Assembly: GCA_959347315.1 (NCBI GenBank)
Contig: OY365807.1
Coordinates: forward strand, 30,423,128-30,487,127
Direction of reading: 5' to 3'
DNA: 64,000 bases
Source: Bimastos eiseni
Lineage: Eukaryota > Annelida > Clitellata > Crassiclitellata > Lumbricidae
Within the stretch, counting starts at the first letter, position 1. Every line of letters starts with the position of its first letter. The notes below the pieces were generated by a model. The model was not told the DNA's origin, did not search any database, and saw only the letters and a list, made by a program, of their open reading frames with translations. Both the position numbers and the translations under genes were made by a program. Positions 24,707 to 34,364 of this stretch are shown one piece after another.

Positions 24707-27700
24707 ATGGAATACACAAAAAAGACTGTTATTGAATTAAGAAAAATTGCGAAACAGAGCGGAATTGTAGGTTATACACGACTACGAAAAGCGGATTTGA
24801 TTGCTAAAATTGAAGCTCAAACACTCATCCCCTCATATTTTGCTCCAATCTCATCCACTGCTAGCTTGATGGACGCACCCGTTCCCGACATTAGAGTTCC
24901 AACACTCGTTCCCATGCCAGCTACGACAGCACGAAAAATATTCGCTAAGACTAAGTCTGCTATTAATACATTCGCAAAGTGGATTGAAGGGTACATACCT
25001 GAAGAACCAAGGAGAAATGTGAACGAGAATATAGAAGCACTGAAAACTAAAGTGAATTCTATATTCGGTCAAATTCTTATGAAAACACGCGAAATAAAAG
25101 AGGCGACCACAGCTATCAAGGACTTCACGAAACAATACACGGTCGAAGGAGCAAACGGAATTGACGCCACATCTTTTCTTGACACTGTTCGAGCAGAGGC
25201 GGTAGACTTGTTGACTAAAAATCGACAGACTAAGGTTAATTTCATCCTTACCTGCACAACGGAGCGTATTGATATGAAATCCGGGCAAGTAGATACCGAG
25301 GATTTTCCGTTTCGTTCAAAGACTGAGATGGTTCTAGACTCCACCGACACGTGCGAAATTTACAACAATGCCAAAGATAAAATCCTAGAGTCTATGGCAG
25401 CCTTCCAGATGCGAGGTAGTAACTGGAGACTTAGAGCGGCTAAAAAATTAGAAATCAACACGGTTGCTTATAAACCCCTGAAGGGTAGTTCTTATATTCC
25501 ACTACCGAAATGTCTAGCGATTAAAAAGGCTATTGTTAATATGAAGAACGAAGACGAAGAATGCTTCAATTGGTGTGTAACGAGAGCCTTAAACCCTGTT
25601 GACGAACATTTGGAAAGAATAACGAAAGAATTAATCAAACAGTCTGAGGAACTTGATTGGTTCAGCATTGAATTCCCAGTCGCAGCGGATGCTAACGTGA
25701 TAAGTAAGTTTGAGAGAAATAATAATATTAGTATTAATGTTTTCGGTCACGAGAAAGATGTTTACCTATTACCACTATATTTATCGAGGCACGAGAGCGA
25801 TATCGGTGTAGATCTATTACTCATTTCTGATGGAGAAAAGAAGCATTATTGTTAGATAAAGAACTTTAACAGATTGATGGCGATTCATAGAGAAAACTCA
25901 TACACTTCGATGCACTATTGTAAAAGATGTTTGATTGGATTCAGTAGAATAGATTCGCTACACAAGCACACCAAATACTGTTCCCAAAACGCCGTTCAAA
26001 AGATAGAACTTCCAGAACCAGGAACTATGTTGAGTTTTAAAAATTATTATCGAAAGATGAGAGATCTCTTTGTCGTGTACGCTGATTTTGAATCTTTCAT
26101 AAAACCTATAGACACCTGTCAACCAGATCCCAACATGTCTTACACCAACAGATATCAAAAACACGTTCCAAGTTCTTTCTGCTAATATATAAAGTGTTTT
26201 GACGATGACCTATATTCGCATGCTCCTGTGACGTTCACAGCAAAGAGCGAAGACGATGATGTAGCTCAGATATTCGTAGACAGTCTTATAGTGAACATAA
26301 AAGATACCTATGATCGATTTAAATTTCCAAAGAGAATGAAATTTGGAAAGAAAGAACATGCGCTATTCGATTCCACTATCGTTTGTCAAATATGCGAAGG
26401 CGAACTGGGTAAAGATCGAGTTAGAGACCATTTCCATTTAACTGGAAAATTTGGAGGCGCCGCTCATAAGATTTGTAATCTAAATTATATAGTTCCCAAG
26501 TTTTTCCCAGTATTGTTCCATAATCTATCCGGTTACGACAGTCATCTATTCGTAAAAAAATTACGAGGTGATGATAACGAAAAGATTAATTGCAATCCTA
26601 GCAACGAAGAAAAGTACATCTCGTTCAGTAGAGAAGTCGTAGTTGATAATTTTATAGAGGAAGAAAATAAGTTAAAAACTGTCAAACGAAAATTACGTTT
26701 CATCGATAGTTTTAGATTCATGGCATCGAGTCTCGACGCCTCATCGAAGAACCTGAGCAAAGATCAGTGTGAGAATATAAGCAAACACTATTCTGGTAAT
26801 CAGCTCGATCTCTGGCTCAGAAAAGGATTATATCCTTACGATTATGTTGATTCCGTCGAGCGACTGAACGAAACAGAACTACCACCAAAGTCAGCATTCT
26901 ACTCAATACTTAACGACTCAGGTATTAGTGAGGAAGACTACAACCATGCACAGATGGCATGGAAAGAATTCGGATTCAAGACGTTGAGAAAATACCACGA
27001 TTTATATAAATGTGACTGATGTTCTCCTGCTTGCTGATGTATTTGTGAATTTTAGAGATGCATGCAGTGAGAACTATGGCCTAGATCCCGCCTGGTATTA
27101 TACTTCACCAGGTCTTGCTTGGGACGCGGCATTGAAGTTGACAGGAGTAAAGTTGGAGTTGTTGAGCGACTATGATATGATACTAATGGTTAAGCATGGG
27201 GTAAGGGGAGGTGTTAGCAACATTTCACACTGGTATGGACAGGCAAACAATAAGTATATGGGAGAAGCGTTTGACGATAGCAAGCCTTCAATATTTATAA
27301 CCTATTTAGACGCGAACAACCTGTACGGATAGGCAATGTGTAAGAATCTACCAACTCATGGGTTCCAGTGAATGGGCAATGATGAGCTAAACGATTGGAG
27401 ATCTACACCATGTATATTAGAAGTCGACTTGGAATATCCTAGAGAATTGCACGATCTTCACAACGACTATCCTTTTGCTCCAGAGAGTGTTAAAGCCAAA
27501 GAATCGGATGTGTCAAAACTCATTCCAAACCTGTGTAATAAAGTAAAGTATATGGTCCATTACGAAAATTTAAAGCAGTATGAAAGTTTGGGTTTGAAGA
27601 TAATGAAAATTCATCTGGGAATTAAATTTGAAGAAAGTGCTTGGCTGAAAAAGTATATAGATCTAAATACTAATCTGAGGACCAGAGCCACCAACGATTT

Positions 27701-28495
27701 AGAAAATGACTTTTCAAACTAATGAACAATAGTGTGTTTGGCAAGACGTCTGAGAATATTGAGAATCGTGTAGACATAAAATTGGTGTGTAGTAAGAAGG
27801 AAGCTATTAAGCTAGCAGCGAGAACGAGTTACGACACTCGAACTATTTTTGATGAAAACCTAATCACCATTCACCTGAAACGGACGAAGCTATGTTACAG
27901 CAAGCCTATATATCTTGGTATGTGTATTTTGGTCTTGAGTAAAACTATAATGTACGATTTTCATTTTAATTATATCAAGAAAAGGTTTGAAGATAGAGCA
28001 AAGTTACTTTTTACAGATACGGATTCTTTTGCTTATGAAATTAAGACCGAAGACTTCTACGCCGATATAGCACCCGACATTAGAAGTAGGTTCGACACTA
28101 GCGACTATCCTAAAGACCCTCCCTCTGGTATAGAAACTGGCATCAACAAAAAGGTAATTGGCATGTTCAAAGCTGAAGCAGCCGGTAAACAGATCAAAGA
28201 GTTTGTAGGTTTAAGATCGAAACCTTATTCGTACAAGATGGCCGGAGTAGAGCACAAGAAATGTATAGGTGTCAGGAAGAATGTCGTTAAGAAATCAATC
28301 AATCACGAAAATAACAAAGACTGCTTGTTCACCAAGAGAAAACAATTGAGAAAGATGAATGTCATTCGATCGCATCTTCACGGCATCCACACCGAAGAAA
28401 TGAACAATGTAGCTCTCTCAGCAGACGATGATAAACGAGTGATTCAGAAAGATGGAATTCACACTTTAGCATATGGACATTATTCTCTTATATAA
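24707..28495 (+). pseudogene. PolB: Protein-primed family B DNA polymerase (Polinton), broken
   Basis: Would replicate the element by protein priming. An SAP-like N-terminus (KTVIELRKIAKQSG) is followed by exonuclease motif VVYADFESF (about 26072), an endonuclease-VII-like Cys/His insert (CQICEGEL ... AAHKICN, about 26389-26480), the exonuclease HNLSGYDSHLF and YHDLY-MTDVLLLAD motifs, palm motif A TYLDANNLYG (about 27300), motif B KLMNNSVFGKT (about 27717) and motif C FTDTDS (about 28013). Lesions: TAG at 25853, TAA at 26183, a frameshift near 27010, TAG at 27330 (Trp expected after NNLYG), TGA at 27369 (Trp expected after GFQ), and a one-base loss near 27715. Start chosen at the Met of MEYTKKTV, just inside the left repeat; the frame is open back to 24545. 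Confidence 0.93.
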
Positions 28496-28496
28496 A

Positions 28497-28857
28497 ATGG
28501 GTGTTAAACAAATCGAAAACTAAATATAAATAATTTCAGAGGAGTTTTTCTAAGAGACGAGTTGCCGAAGAGGCCAAAAGCGAACGAATGTGACATCCTT
28601 AATCTCGATGATTCTGACGGCAAAGGAACGCATTGGACGTGTTGGATCAAGCGCACCAATGATAAGATTTATTTCGGCAGTTATGGGCTACCTTCACCTA
28701 CGGATTTGATAAACTATCTACAAAAACCGCTATTCTACAACAGCGAACGAATACAGCCTAAAGGTGAAGTGTATTGCGGTCATTTGTGTTTGTATGTATT
28801 GAAGAAGACGATCAACGATGATTGTAAATCTCAAGAAGTCGTAAACGAATTGTATTA

Positions 28858-28858
<1 letters not shown>
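28497..28858 (+). pseudogene. Adenain-like capsid maturation cysteine protease
   Basis: Cleaves capsid proteins during virion maturation in adenoviruses and related viruses. Visible motifs: NFRGVFLRDELP, the catalytic His in GTHWTCWIK, FGSYG, and the catalytic Cys in YCGHLCLYVLKK. From 28562 the frame is clean to the TAA at 28856. The N-terminus is damaged: the only upstream Met (28497, MGVKQIEN) is one frame off and closes after eight codons, while the protease frame is open from 28508 without a Met. A one-base indel near 28515 is inferred, so the catalytic part is intact but the start is lost. Lies directly after PolB. Confidence 0.85.

Positions 28859-28859
<1 letters not shown>

Positions 28860-28901
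<42 letters not shown>
28860..28901. repeat. (TA)n tract between protease and fibre-like gene
   Basis: About 20 TA units ending two bases before the ATG at 28903. It occupies the whole promoter position of the next gene, so it probably expanded after insertion. Confidence 0.9.
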
Positions 28902-28902
<1 letters not shown>

Positions 28903-29727
28903 ATGCCTGCTGATAAATTTGGACGAACTGGTACTGGATCAACTCAAAGAATAATTTCTGGAGGTATTACTCTATCTCAAGCGAGTAATACATTTCTAAA
29001 AAGAGATGGAACGAACGCAATGGAGGGTGATTTGGAAATGAGCGGCAACTCGATAAAAGATTTACCGACTGACATTCATCCACCAGTCTTAGCCAGCCAG
29101 GCTGCGAGCTTTGGACAAGTCAAAGCCTTAGTCAACCAAGCGATAACGAATAATTCTTCCAGCGACTACCTGAGATCATTCGTGACAGCGGCTCCAACCA
29201 TGACTTCTGATACAACGATAATAAACGGTTTAACTTACGAAGCTAGTGCTAGCAGTTTTCGCAGTGTGCACGGTCATGAGTTCGGTCCATGGAGGGCTTT
29301 TCAAAACGCTTCTCACTACCCCGACATTTGGGTCTCTGAAACAACCGCAAATGTTTGGATACAGATGAAGTACCCCATTCCTCTATCAATGTCGGGATTT
29401 TACATCATCGCTGGCCGTTCTGATAATGAAGAAATTACTAGTTGGAAAGTCCAAGCTAGTAACGACGGAATAGTATTTACAGATATCCTAACCTCTCAAA
29501 CGAATGTCCTCCATTTTGGAGTTTTTATAAAGTTTGCATTTCCCCCTTCAACTAATTACGCGTATTGGAGATTGCATGTTATATCCACGAGTCCTGGTGC
29601 TGAAACAGCCGCCGTCTGCATGCTACAGTGGAAACCAACGCTGGCCGATCTCGCACGAGGAAGAAAATGTTACGTCTGTTACGTGTTACATCATCGCCAT
29701 CGGCGTAAAAGGTTCCATCCGCTTTAG
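28903..29727 (+). pseudogene. Fibre-like protein with discoidin (F5/8C)-like domain, 3' end fused to antisense capsid DNA
   Basis: The first 60 residues (FLKRDGTNAMEGDLEMSGN, then SIKDL) resemble the repeat seen in phage and adenovirus-like fibre shafts. Residues about 85-245 fit a jelly-roll discoidin/F5-8C domain: GPWRAFQN, WVSETTANVWIQMKYP, MSGFYIIAGR, SWKVQASNDG, YWRLHVIS. Such a domain would suggest glycan or receptor binding on the virion. The last ~16 residues are translated from the opposite strand of the truncated capsid gene, so the natural C-terminus is lost. Function is inferred from fold-like features; a cellular discoidin protein is an alternative origin. Confidence 0.65.
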
Positions 29728-29918
29728 TCAGTCTGCCTTCGAAAAGCAGGTATGACTCAGCTGGATGGCTGAAAAGATCTTGAAGTTCGATGTTCACGCG
29801 AATTTCCCCTGGGGCTGTTAAGATTCGCCCCCGCCACTGGTTCGTACTTGTGCCATTCGTATCTCTCGACTGTTTCATCTGTAGTATTTTCAATAAATCT
29901 TAGAATATCCGACTGCAT
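29680..29918 (-). pseudogene. MCP: Major capsid protein (double jelly-roll), N-terminal remnant
   Basis: Starts at the ATG 29916-29918 (MQSDILRFIENTTDE). It carries the conserved opening of Polinton capsid proteins: APGEIRVNIELQDLF, PAESYLLFEGRLTKADG and YADGDDVT. A frameshift near 29815 splits it. Only about 80 of some 450-600 residues remain, because the gene runs into the tail of the convergent fibre-like gene at about 29640-29690. Most of both jelly-rolls is deleted and no capsid could be made. Confidence 0.75.
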
Positions 29919-29943
29919 TTTTTAAATATAGCGATAAATTATT

Positions 29944-30360
29944 TTAAGCCAACTTCATTCCATATCCACGCACCAGATCTTGGATCGACGCGGCGCCACC
30001 GTTACCGGATAGTAAATTATTTATATTCGTATTTCCGTTGGGGTATATTAAACCCTTTAACGCTTCCTTGCTCTGTTGGCTGAGTACGGCTGATTGCGGC
30101 GGTGGTGGATTAAACATCTTTGCCGCTGCTTTATCCACCAATCGCTTTCCAACATAGATAGCAACGGTCTTATCAACAGCTATAGCCTTTTTTCCAATCT
30201 CCGTTGCAGCGTCTTTCCCAGCACTTAATGCGGTTGTTGATACCTGTCTCGCCGCATTCGAGGATAACATTCTTTTGAAAAATTCTGATACCGTATCAAA
30301 TATTCCAGAGCCTCCTACGACGTATCTTTTAGTAAATCTTCTCTTAGTTATGACAATCAT
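29944..30360 (-). CDS. Conserved Polinton small protein (138 aa)
   Basis: Open from ATG 30360 to 29944. The basic N-terminus (KRRFTKRYVVGGSG) is followed by an Ala-rich helix region (SSNAARQVSTTALSAGKDAA) and a C-terminal SIQDLVRGYGMKLA motif. I recall similar small proteins next to the capsid gene in other Polintons, but no activity is established. A DNA-binding or core-like minor virion protein is a reasonable guess. It overlaps the upstream gene by four bases (ATGA), a compact viral arrangement that implies shared transcription or reinitiation. Confidence 0.6.
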   Translation of the reverse strand: MIVITKRRFTKRYVVGGSGIFDTVSEFFKRMLSSNAARQVSTTALSAGKDAATEIGKKAIAVDKTVAIYVGKRLVDKAAAKMFNPPPPQSAVLSQQSKEALKGLIYPNGNTNINNLLSGNGGAASIQDLVRGYGMKLA

Positions 30361-31244
30361 TTTATAATTGTAATCATTAAATTTTTATACTCTAACGCAT
30401 TTATCACATTTTGTCGAAGTAACTCATCGCAGATACCGACTATCTCGTTTCTTAATCCCATATTTTCCGCTTTGAAGCTAGCGAATCGAAGAGTTAACAT
30501 ATTCACCAGCGCATTAGGATCTTGCGGAAGAACTACGACTCCTTCGCCCGTTGAGATACTCCCTCCCCATATCGGCTTAATGATTTCCATATATTTTTCG
30601 CTTCTAGACGACTTGGGTTTGTTCAGATTCTCAGGTTGACGGATTGCGTTTGTCACAGTCAAATCCCATTCAAGTCTTTGAGATCGCTTATGTGGTATAT
30701 CGTCTTGTCTGGTTTTGCCCTTGTCAATAACTCCCAAAGTCCCGGAGTTCCCTTATAGGTAACATCTCCGATAGTTATATCATCACCTTCGATCGTGACT
30801 GAGCTGTCCTCGATGTGAAGTCGACCATCTTTAGAGCATATTCCGAAGGTCGTATCCGTCGACTTCTTGTTTGTAGCTTATTCTTTTAAATATTTTATTG
30901 CTATATCACCTAATTCCAAAATTCTAATATCTGAAACGGGATCATCCTCGAACACATCTATCGATGGATATTGTGGGAATTAAATCGCTTTCAACGATGT
31001 CGATGTCGATGCTGGCAATGCTCGCAGTTGTTGCCATAGAGTTCTCTTTTATAGTACCTAATTCTTTGGATATTCCCGACTGAAAGTCGATTATCGGTTT
31101 GTACGCCTTTATCAATTCTCGCTGAAGTCCATTGTCCCCTATATTCTCGGATAACTAGTCTTGTCTAATATTTTGCTTCGTCTTGAGGAAGTTCTCAACG
31201 ATAAAATCACGTTTGGCTGGGTGTTTGATTTTTAGAAACGACAT
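30357..31244 (-). pseudogene. Conserved Polinton capsid-associated protein, broken
   Basis: Starts with MSFLKIKHPAKRDFIVENFL at 31244 and continues LIKAYKPIIDFQSGISKE, a helical opening typical of this Polinton family. A middle segment at about 30720-30860 carries TTFGICSKDGRLHIEDSS and GTPGLWELLTRAKPDKT. The C-terminal part (30357 to about 30665) has KPSSRSEKY-like, GEGVVVLPQDPNAL and NEIVGICDELLRQ motifs. Lesions: TAG at 31155-31157, loss of frame near 30890-30960, and a one-base shift near 30665. The open frame that appears to start at 30737 therefore has a false N-terminus. Role unknown; a virion-associated coiled-coil is inferred. Confidence 0.65.
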
Positions 31245-31341
31245 TTTGAACATGGGAACATAATATTTAAACGTAAAAACATAATATTTAAACGTAAAAA
31301 CGTAAAACGTAAAACATAAAACGTAAAACGTAAATTTACGT

Positions 31342-31820
31342 TCACTTTGTATTCAATTCGTTTTGTCTAATGAGCGATTGTTTCGTCGCTTCATCTATGT
31401 TGGCATTGCTTTTACTTCTAACCTCTTCCTTCATTTCAATAAATTTCTCTAATTCACTTAGAATAACAGAATATTCCGAGTGTGAGATATTATTATCATC
31501 TAAGGCTTTCGAAACAAGGTCGCTGATCGAATTGAGTTTCCCGTCGCCTATTGTCTTGATCTTTGAAGGTTTACTTGCCGCGGCGATAGAAGTCGGCAGC
31601 CTTGAGCAGATATCAAACACAATGGTACTTAGAAAAGTTACGCCTAATGCGGCGAGTCCTGAAGATGTAAGGGTTAACAAACCTCCCAACGCCTCGATTA
31701 CTTTAACACTCTTTTGATATTTTTACAAATTATTTCTCTCTTTTCACGTTCTCGTAATATTTCCTGCTGAATTTCAGATATTTTCTGAAGGCGATAGGTG
31801 TATGCTTTATTCAATTCCAT
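31342..31820 (-). pseudogene. Conserved helical Polinton protein, one frameshift
   Basis: Begins with MELNKAYTYRLQKISEIQQE (31820), a charged coiled-coil. This is followed by a hydrophobic Gly/Ala segment (LTLTSSGLAALGVTFLS) and a C-terminal helical region with KLNSISDLVSKALDDN, ISHSEYSVILSELEKF and EEVRSK. The 5' and 3' parts are in different frames, with the shift near 31710. The same order of coiled-coil, hydrophobic core and SDLVSKAL helix is found in other Polintons, where it is unannotated. A membrane-active minor capsid role is a guess. Confidence 0.55.
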
Positions 31821-31861
31821 TTTATAATATCAAAGAATATTCTTAAAATGGAATTCAAGTT

Positions 31862-32146
31862 TTATTCGTTGACGCGGTAATCGACATAACATAACGAATC
31901 TCCTTCGTTTATGGTGACAGTTCCAAGATCTCTGAAATTCTTAATATCGAGTAAAATTTCTTCCGTGACTCCAGTAACGGTATCGCTTAGCAGGCGACAA
32001 CCCGCTTCTATAAATTCCGGATGGAGCGAAACTTTACACGATCCTTTCGTCATTCGGACACCTAAGCCTAAGGGTAAAACAATCGTCTCATGAGAATGAA
32101 TAGTTATTGTAGATTGAGCAAAAAACTCCCATCTTAAACCACCCAT
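31862..32146 (-). CDS. dUTPase-like small beta-barrel protein (94 aa)
   Basis: WEFFAQSTITIHSHETIVL, then PLGLGVRMTKG, follows the start of trimeric dUTPases, and the C-terminal GTVTINEGDSLCYVDY corresponds to their V.x.GDrIaQ motif. The Ser-rich phosphate-binding motif (SRSGLA-type) and the usual aromatic/catalytic Asp motif are not evident, so enzymatic activity is doubtful. A structural use of the fold is possible. The frame is intact, unlike most neighbours. Assignment rests on sequence pattern only. Confidence 0.45.
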   Translation of the reverse strand: MGGLRWEFFAQSTITIHSHETIVLPLGLGVRMTKGSCKVSLHPEFIEAGCRLLSDTVTGVTEEILLDIKNFRDLGTVTINEGDSLCYVDYRVNE

Positions 32147-32335
32147 TTGTCTTTGCGGCCTATACTTGACATCCTACATACCTTCACACGCCTTCCACGT
32201 GACGGAGCTCGGTTGTGTTCTCGTAGATTTTTCAGTTTTGGGTTTTGTCTACCCCATTTTGTGAATCGGATAAAGATATTATTTTATATTGAAATGACTT
32301 TTTATTTAAGCTGAGATAAGAAGAAAATTATAGTA

Positions 32336-33000
32336 ACAATCCGAGAAGTGGAATGTTTTTAAACGGTGAATCTGGTCCAAGGGTAAGTCCTTCGCCGTTT
32401 ACGAATCCAGGGCCTGTTTTCAGTTACAGACCTTCTCTCACACCATCAAGTCCAGAACCTTGCCATGGCTTCAGGTAAAGACCATTCCCTTGTTGCACTA
32501 TCTTGTAGTTTCTACCTCGACTAATTGAGATATATTGCACCACCCGATCCGGTGACTTTGTCTATGACTTTTGATCCAGCCGCTGCACCTATTCCTGTTA
32601 ATGCACCCGTTGCTAAGCTCGGTAATACGCTCGATAGCAGAAATTTGCCCGCAGTTGCTAAAAATGGTAACATGGCGCCGATAAAGTCGCCTTCGACTTT
32701 GGCATTATGTATCAATTGCGTTTTACTCATTTTTATAGTCGCACCCATTCCAACATGATACGCCTTAGTCAACTTAGTTTTTGTTAGTCTCATCGATGTT
32801 TGGGAATGAAAAAAATATGTTTCCAGATTGACAAGAGCCATCTCGTACTTTTTGTTTTTATCGAACTGAATCAACGGATTGAATCGAGTCCTTATTCGCG
32901 ACCTCTTATCACTCAATAATATGTAAAACGATGACTTTGACTCTGTGTAACGAGCGATCCTTTCCGTGTAGTCTGCAATCTTTTGTAACAGCGATTCCAT
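32336..33000 (-). pseudogene. Penton-like minor capsid N-terminus fused by deletion to pX-like hydrophobic protein
   Basis: From Met 33000 (MESLLQKIADYTERIARYTE) the frame shows RFNPLIQFDKNKKYEMALVN and LETYF, the opening of the Polinton penton-like minor capsid protein. It then switches abruptly, near 32790, to GMGATIKMSKTQLIHN followed by a hydrophobic stretch (GAMLPFLATAGKFLLSSVLP, then ALTGIGAAAG). That pattern belongs to a separate pVI/pX-like gene. The rest of the penton jelly-roll is therefore deleted. Past the stop at 32521 the reading continues in another frame (KIVQQGNGLYLKPWQG, SPFKNIPLLGLLL) to about 32336, with a further stop near 32432. The open frame extends upstream to 33045, but Met 33000 matches relatives better. 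Confidence 0.65.
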
Positions 33001-33022
33001 TTTTATAATATAAAAGACTTTT

Positions 33023-33800
33023 TTATAATGGAATGTTGAATTCATCGAAACCGCATCTATACTTGCCGTTATTCTTATTACTAGTCTGATCTATCACTAC
33101 AAATCCATGAGGTTGCTTCCAGGCTGTTTCACATAGTTGCTTAAACTCATCCTTAGACATGTCTGTACTTACGTGATGGTGGTAAATGTGATTAATATTT
33201 TTCTGGTCTTGAGGAAACAAGCAGATAAAGTTTGCATTCTCTCTGATCGCCTGTGTAGGTAGTTTGAAATAATTTTGAGCGAGGTAGAAGCAATCAACGT
33301 TACTATGCCTTACCCGGATGTAGTAGGTCTCACATTTATTTTGCTTTTCTAACTGTAAATCATCGAAAATCATCAAGTTTTTGTTTTCACGATTCAAGTC
33401 TCTCGGGTCTGGCACATCTTCGGATGATTCAAAGAACTTACAGCAGATATCAGATTTTTTATACAAGTGTTTAGCCATTGCCTCAACTACTAAGGCCGGC
33501 GGAACATTTAGTCTCATGGTCTCGTCTTGGCAATTGAATAGCCCGATGATGGATTCTTTCAGTTTTTTCTTCTTCAAATGCTTGATTGAGTATTTCATAC
33601 TCTGGTTGAAAGAGAAATCTTCCGAATACTTGCAGATTGTCGTAGTCTAGCCATCCAGGTCTTAGAAGTAGGTTCAACAATAAAGTCGTCTTACCGCATC
33701 CGGACTTTACTACGATTAACCCTCTTATACTTCTAGGTAAAAGAGGGTTATTGAATTTCTTAGATAATACGTCGTTCCACGATAAATCTTTGACTTCCAT
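33023..33800 (-). pseudogene. FtsK/HerA-type genome packaging ATPase, one frameshift
   Basis: Pumps the element's DNA into capsids in related viruses. From ATG 33800: MEVKDLSWNDVL, then a Walker A region KSGCGKTTLLLN. The first Gly of the usual GxxGxGKT is Val here (VVKSGCGKT), which is itself likely damaging. The frame changes near 33560 (after FEEEK) and resumes as ESIIGLFNCQDE. Walker B is NLMIFDDL (about 33362), followed by the arginine-containing YIRVRHSNVDCFYLAQNY. The 3' end overlaps the next gene's longest frame at 33023-33045. It is divergently arranged with the phospholipase gene, sharing about 30 bp. Confidence 0.85.
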
Positions 33801-33830
33801 TTTAAATATATCTAATTGTATTTAAAAAGG
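33801..33830. promoter_or_regulatory. Divergent intergenic gap between packaging ATPase and phospholipase
   Basis: Thirty bases of A/T-rich sequence (TTTAAATATATCTAATTGTA) separate two divergent start codons. It is the only place for a shared bidirectional promoter. No specific element is recognised beyond the TA-rich core. Confidence 0.3.
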
Positions 33831-34364
33831 ATGTATTGCGTAAAGTGTAAAACTCGTACTGAAACTAAAAATATTCAAAATGTTACAACGAAGAACGGAA
33901 GGTCAATGCCTAGAGGTACATGTGATATATGTGGAAAAACAAAGACACAATTCGTGAAGTCTTCTGAAGGTGGTGATTTAGTTGGATCTTTAAATTTGGT
34001 TACCGGCGGTATTAAGCTGCCGTGGGCTAAATATCCAGGTGAGATGCACTTGCCGGGACATTCGTTTACTGGTCCTGGTACTAGACTTGATTTGAGACTG
34101 AATTGCGATGGAACTCCTAAGGATTGGTCGAAGCCCGTCAATGGAGTCGACGACGCTGCATATCATCACGATTTAGCTTACGGCCAGCACTCCGATACAT
34201 CTTCTAGGAATGTCGCCGATAGAACGATGATTAATGAGTTGAATAATATTCCTAATCCTAGTTTACGGGAGCGAATAGAAAGAAGTCTTGTCAAACTTAT
34301 ATTATCTACCAAAGCTAGTCTCGGGTTAGGTTTTAAAAAGCCTAAAATTACAATAGACTTATGA
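33831..34364 (+). CDS. Zinc-ribbon phospholipase A2 (parvovirus VP1u-type), intact
   Basis: A 177-residue open frame. The N-terminus is a zinc ribbon (CVKC ... CDIC, residues about 3-40). The C-terminal half is a secreted-type phospholipase A2 as found in parvovirus VP1 and Polintons: calcium loop YPGEMHLPGHSFTGPGT and catalytic HD in YHHDLAYGQHSD. In parvoviruses this activity breaches the endosome during entry; here the role is inferred by homology. Start at 33831 (MYCVKCK) is preferred to an upstream non-ATG extension. It is one of the few element genes without a lesion. Confidence 0.85.
   Translation: MYCVKCKTRTETKNIQNVTTKNGRSMPRGTCDICGKTKTQFVKSSEGGDLVGSLNLVTGGIKLPWAKYPGEMHLPGHSFTGPGTRLDLRLNCDGTPKDWSKPVNGVDDAAYHHDLAYGQHSDTSSRNVADRTMINELNNIPNPSLRERIERSLVKLILSTKASLGLGFKKPKITIDL

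Noticed and set aside
30357..30737. Taking the 126-codon frame starting at 30737 as a complete gene
   Set aside because: Its first ~24 residues are out of frame with the family. The GTPGLWELL motif lies in a different frame directly over them, showing a frameshift near 30665 and a true start at 31244.
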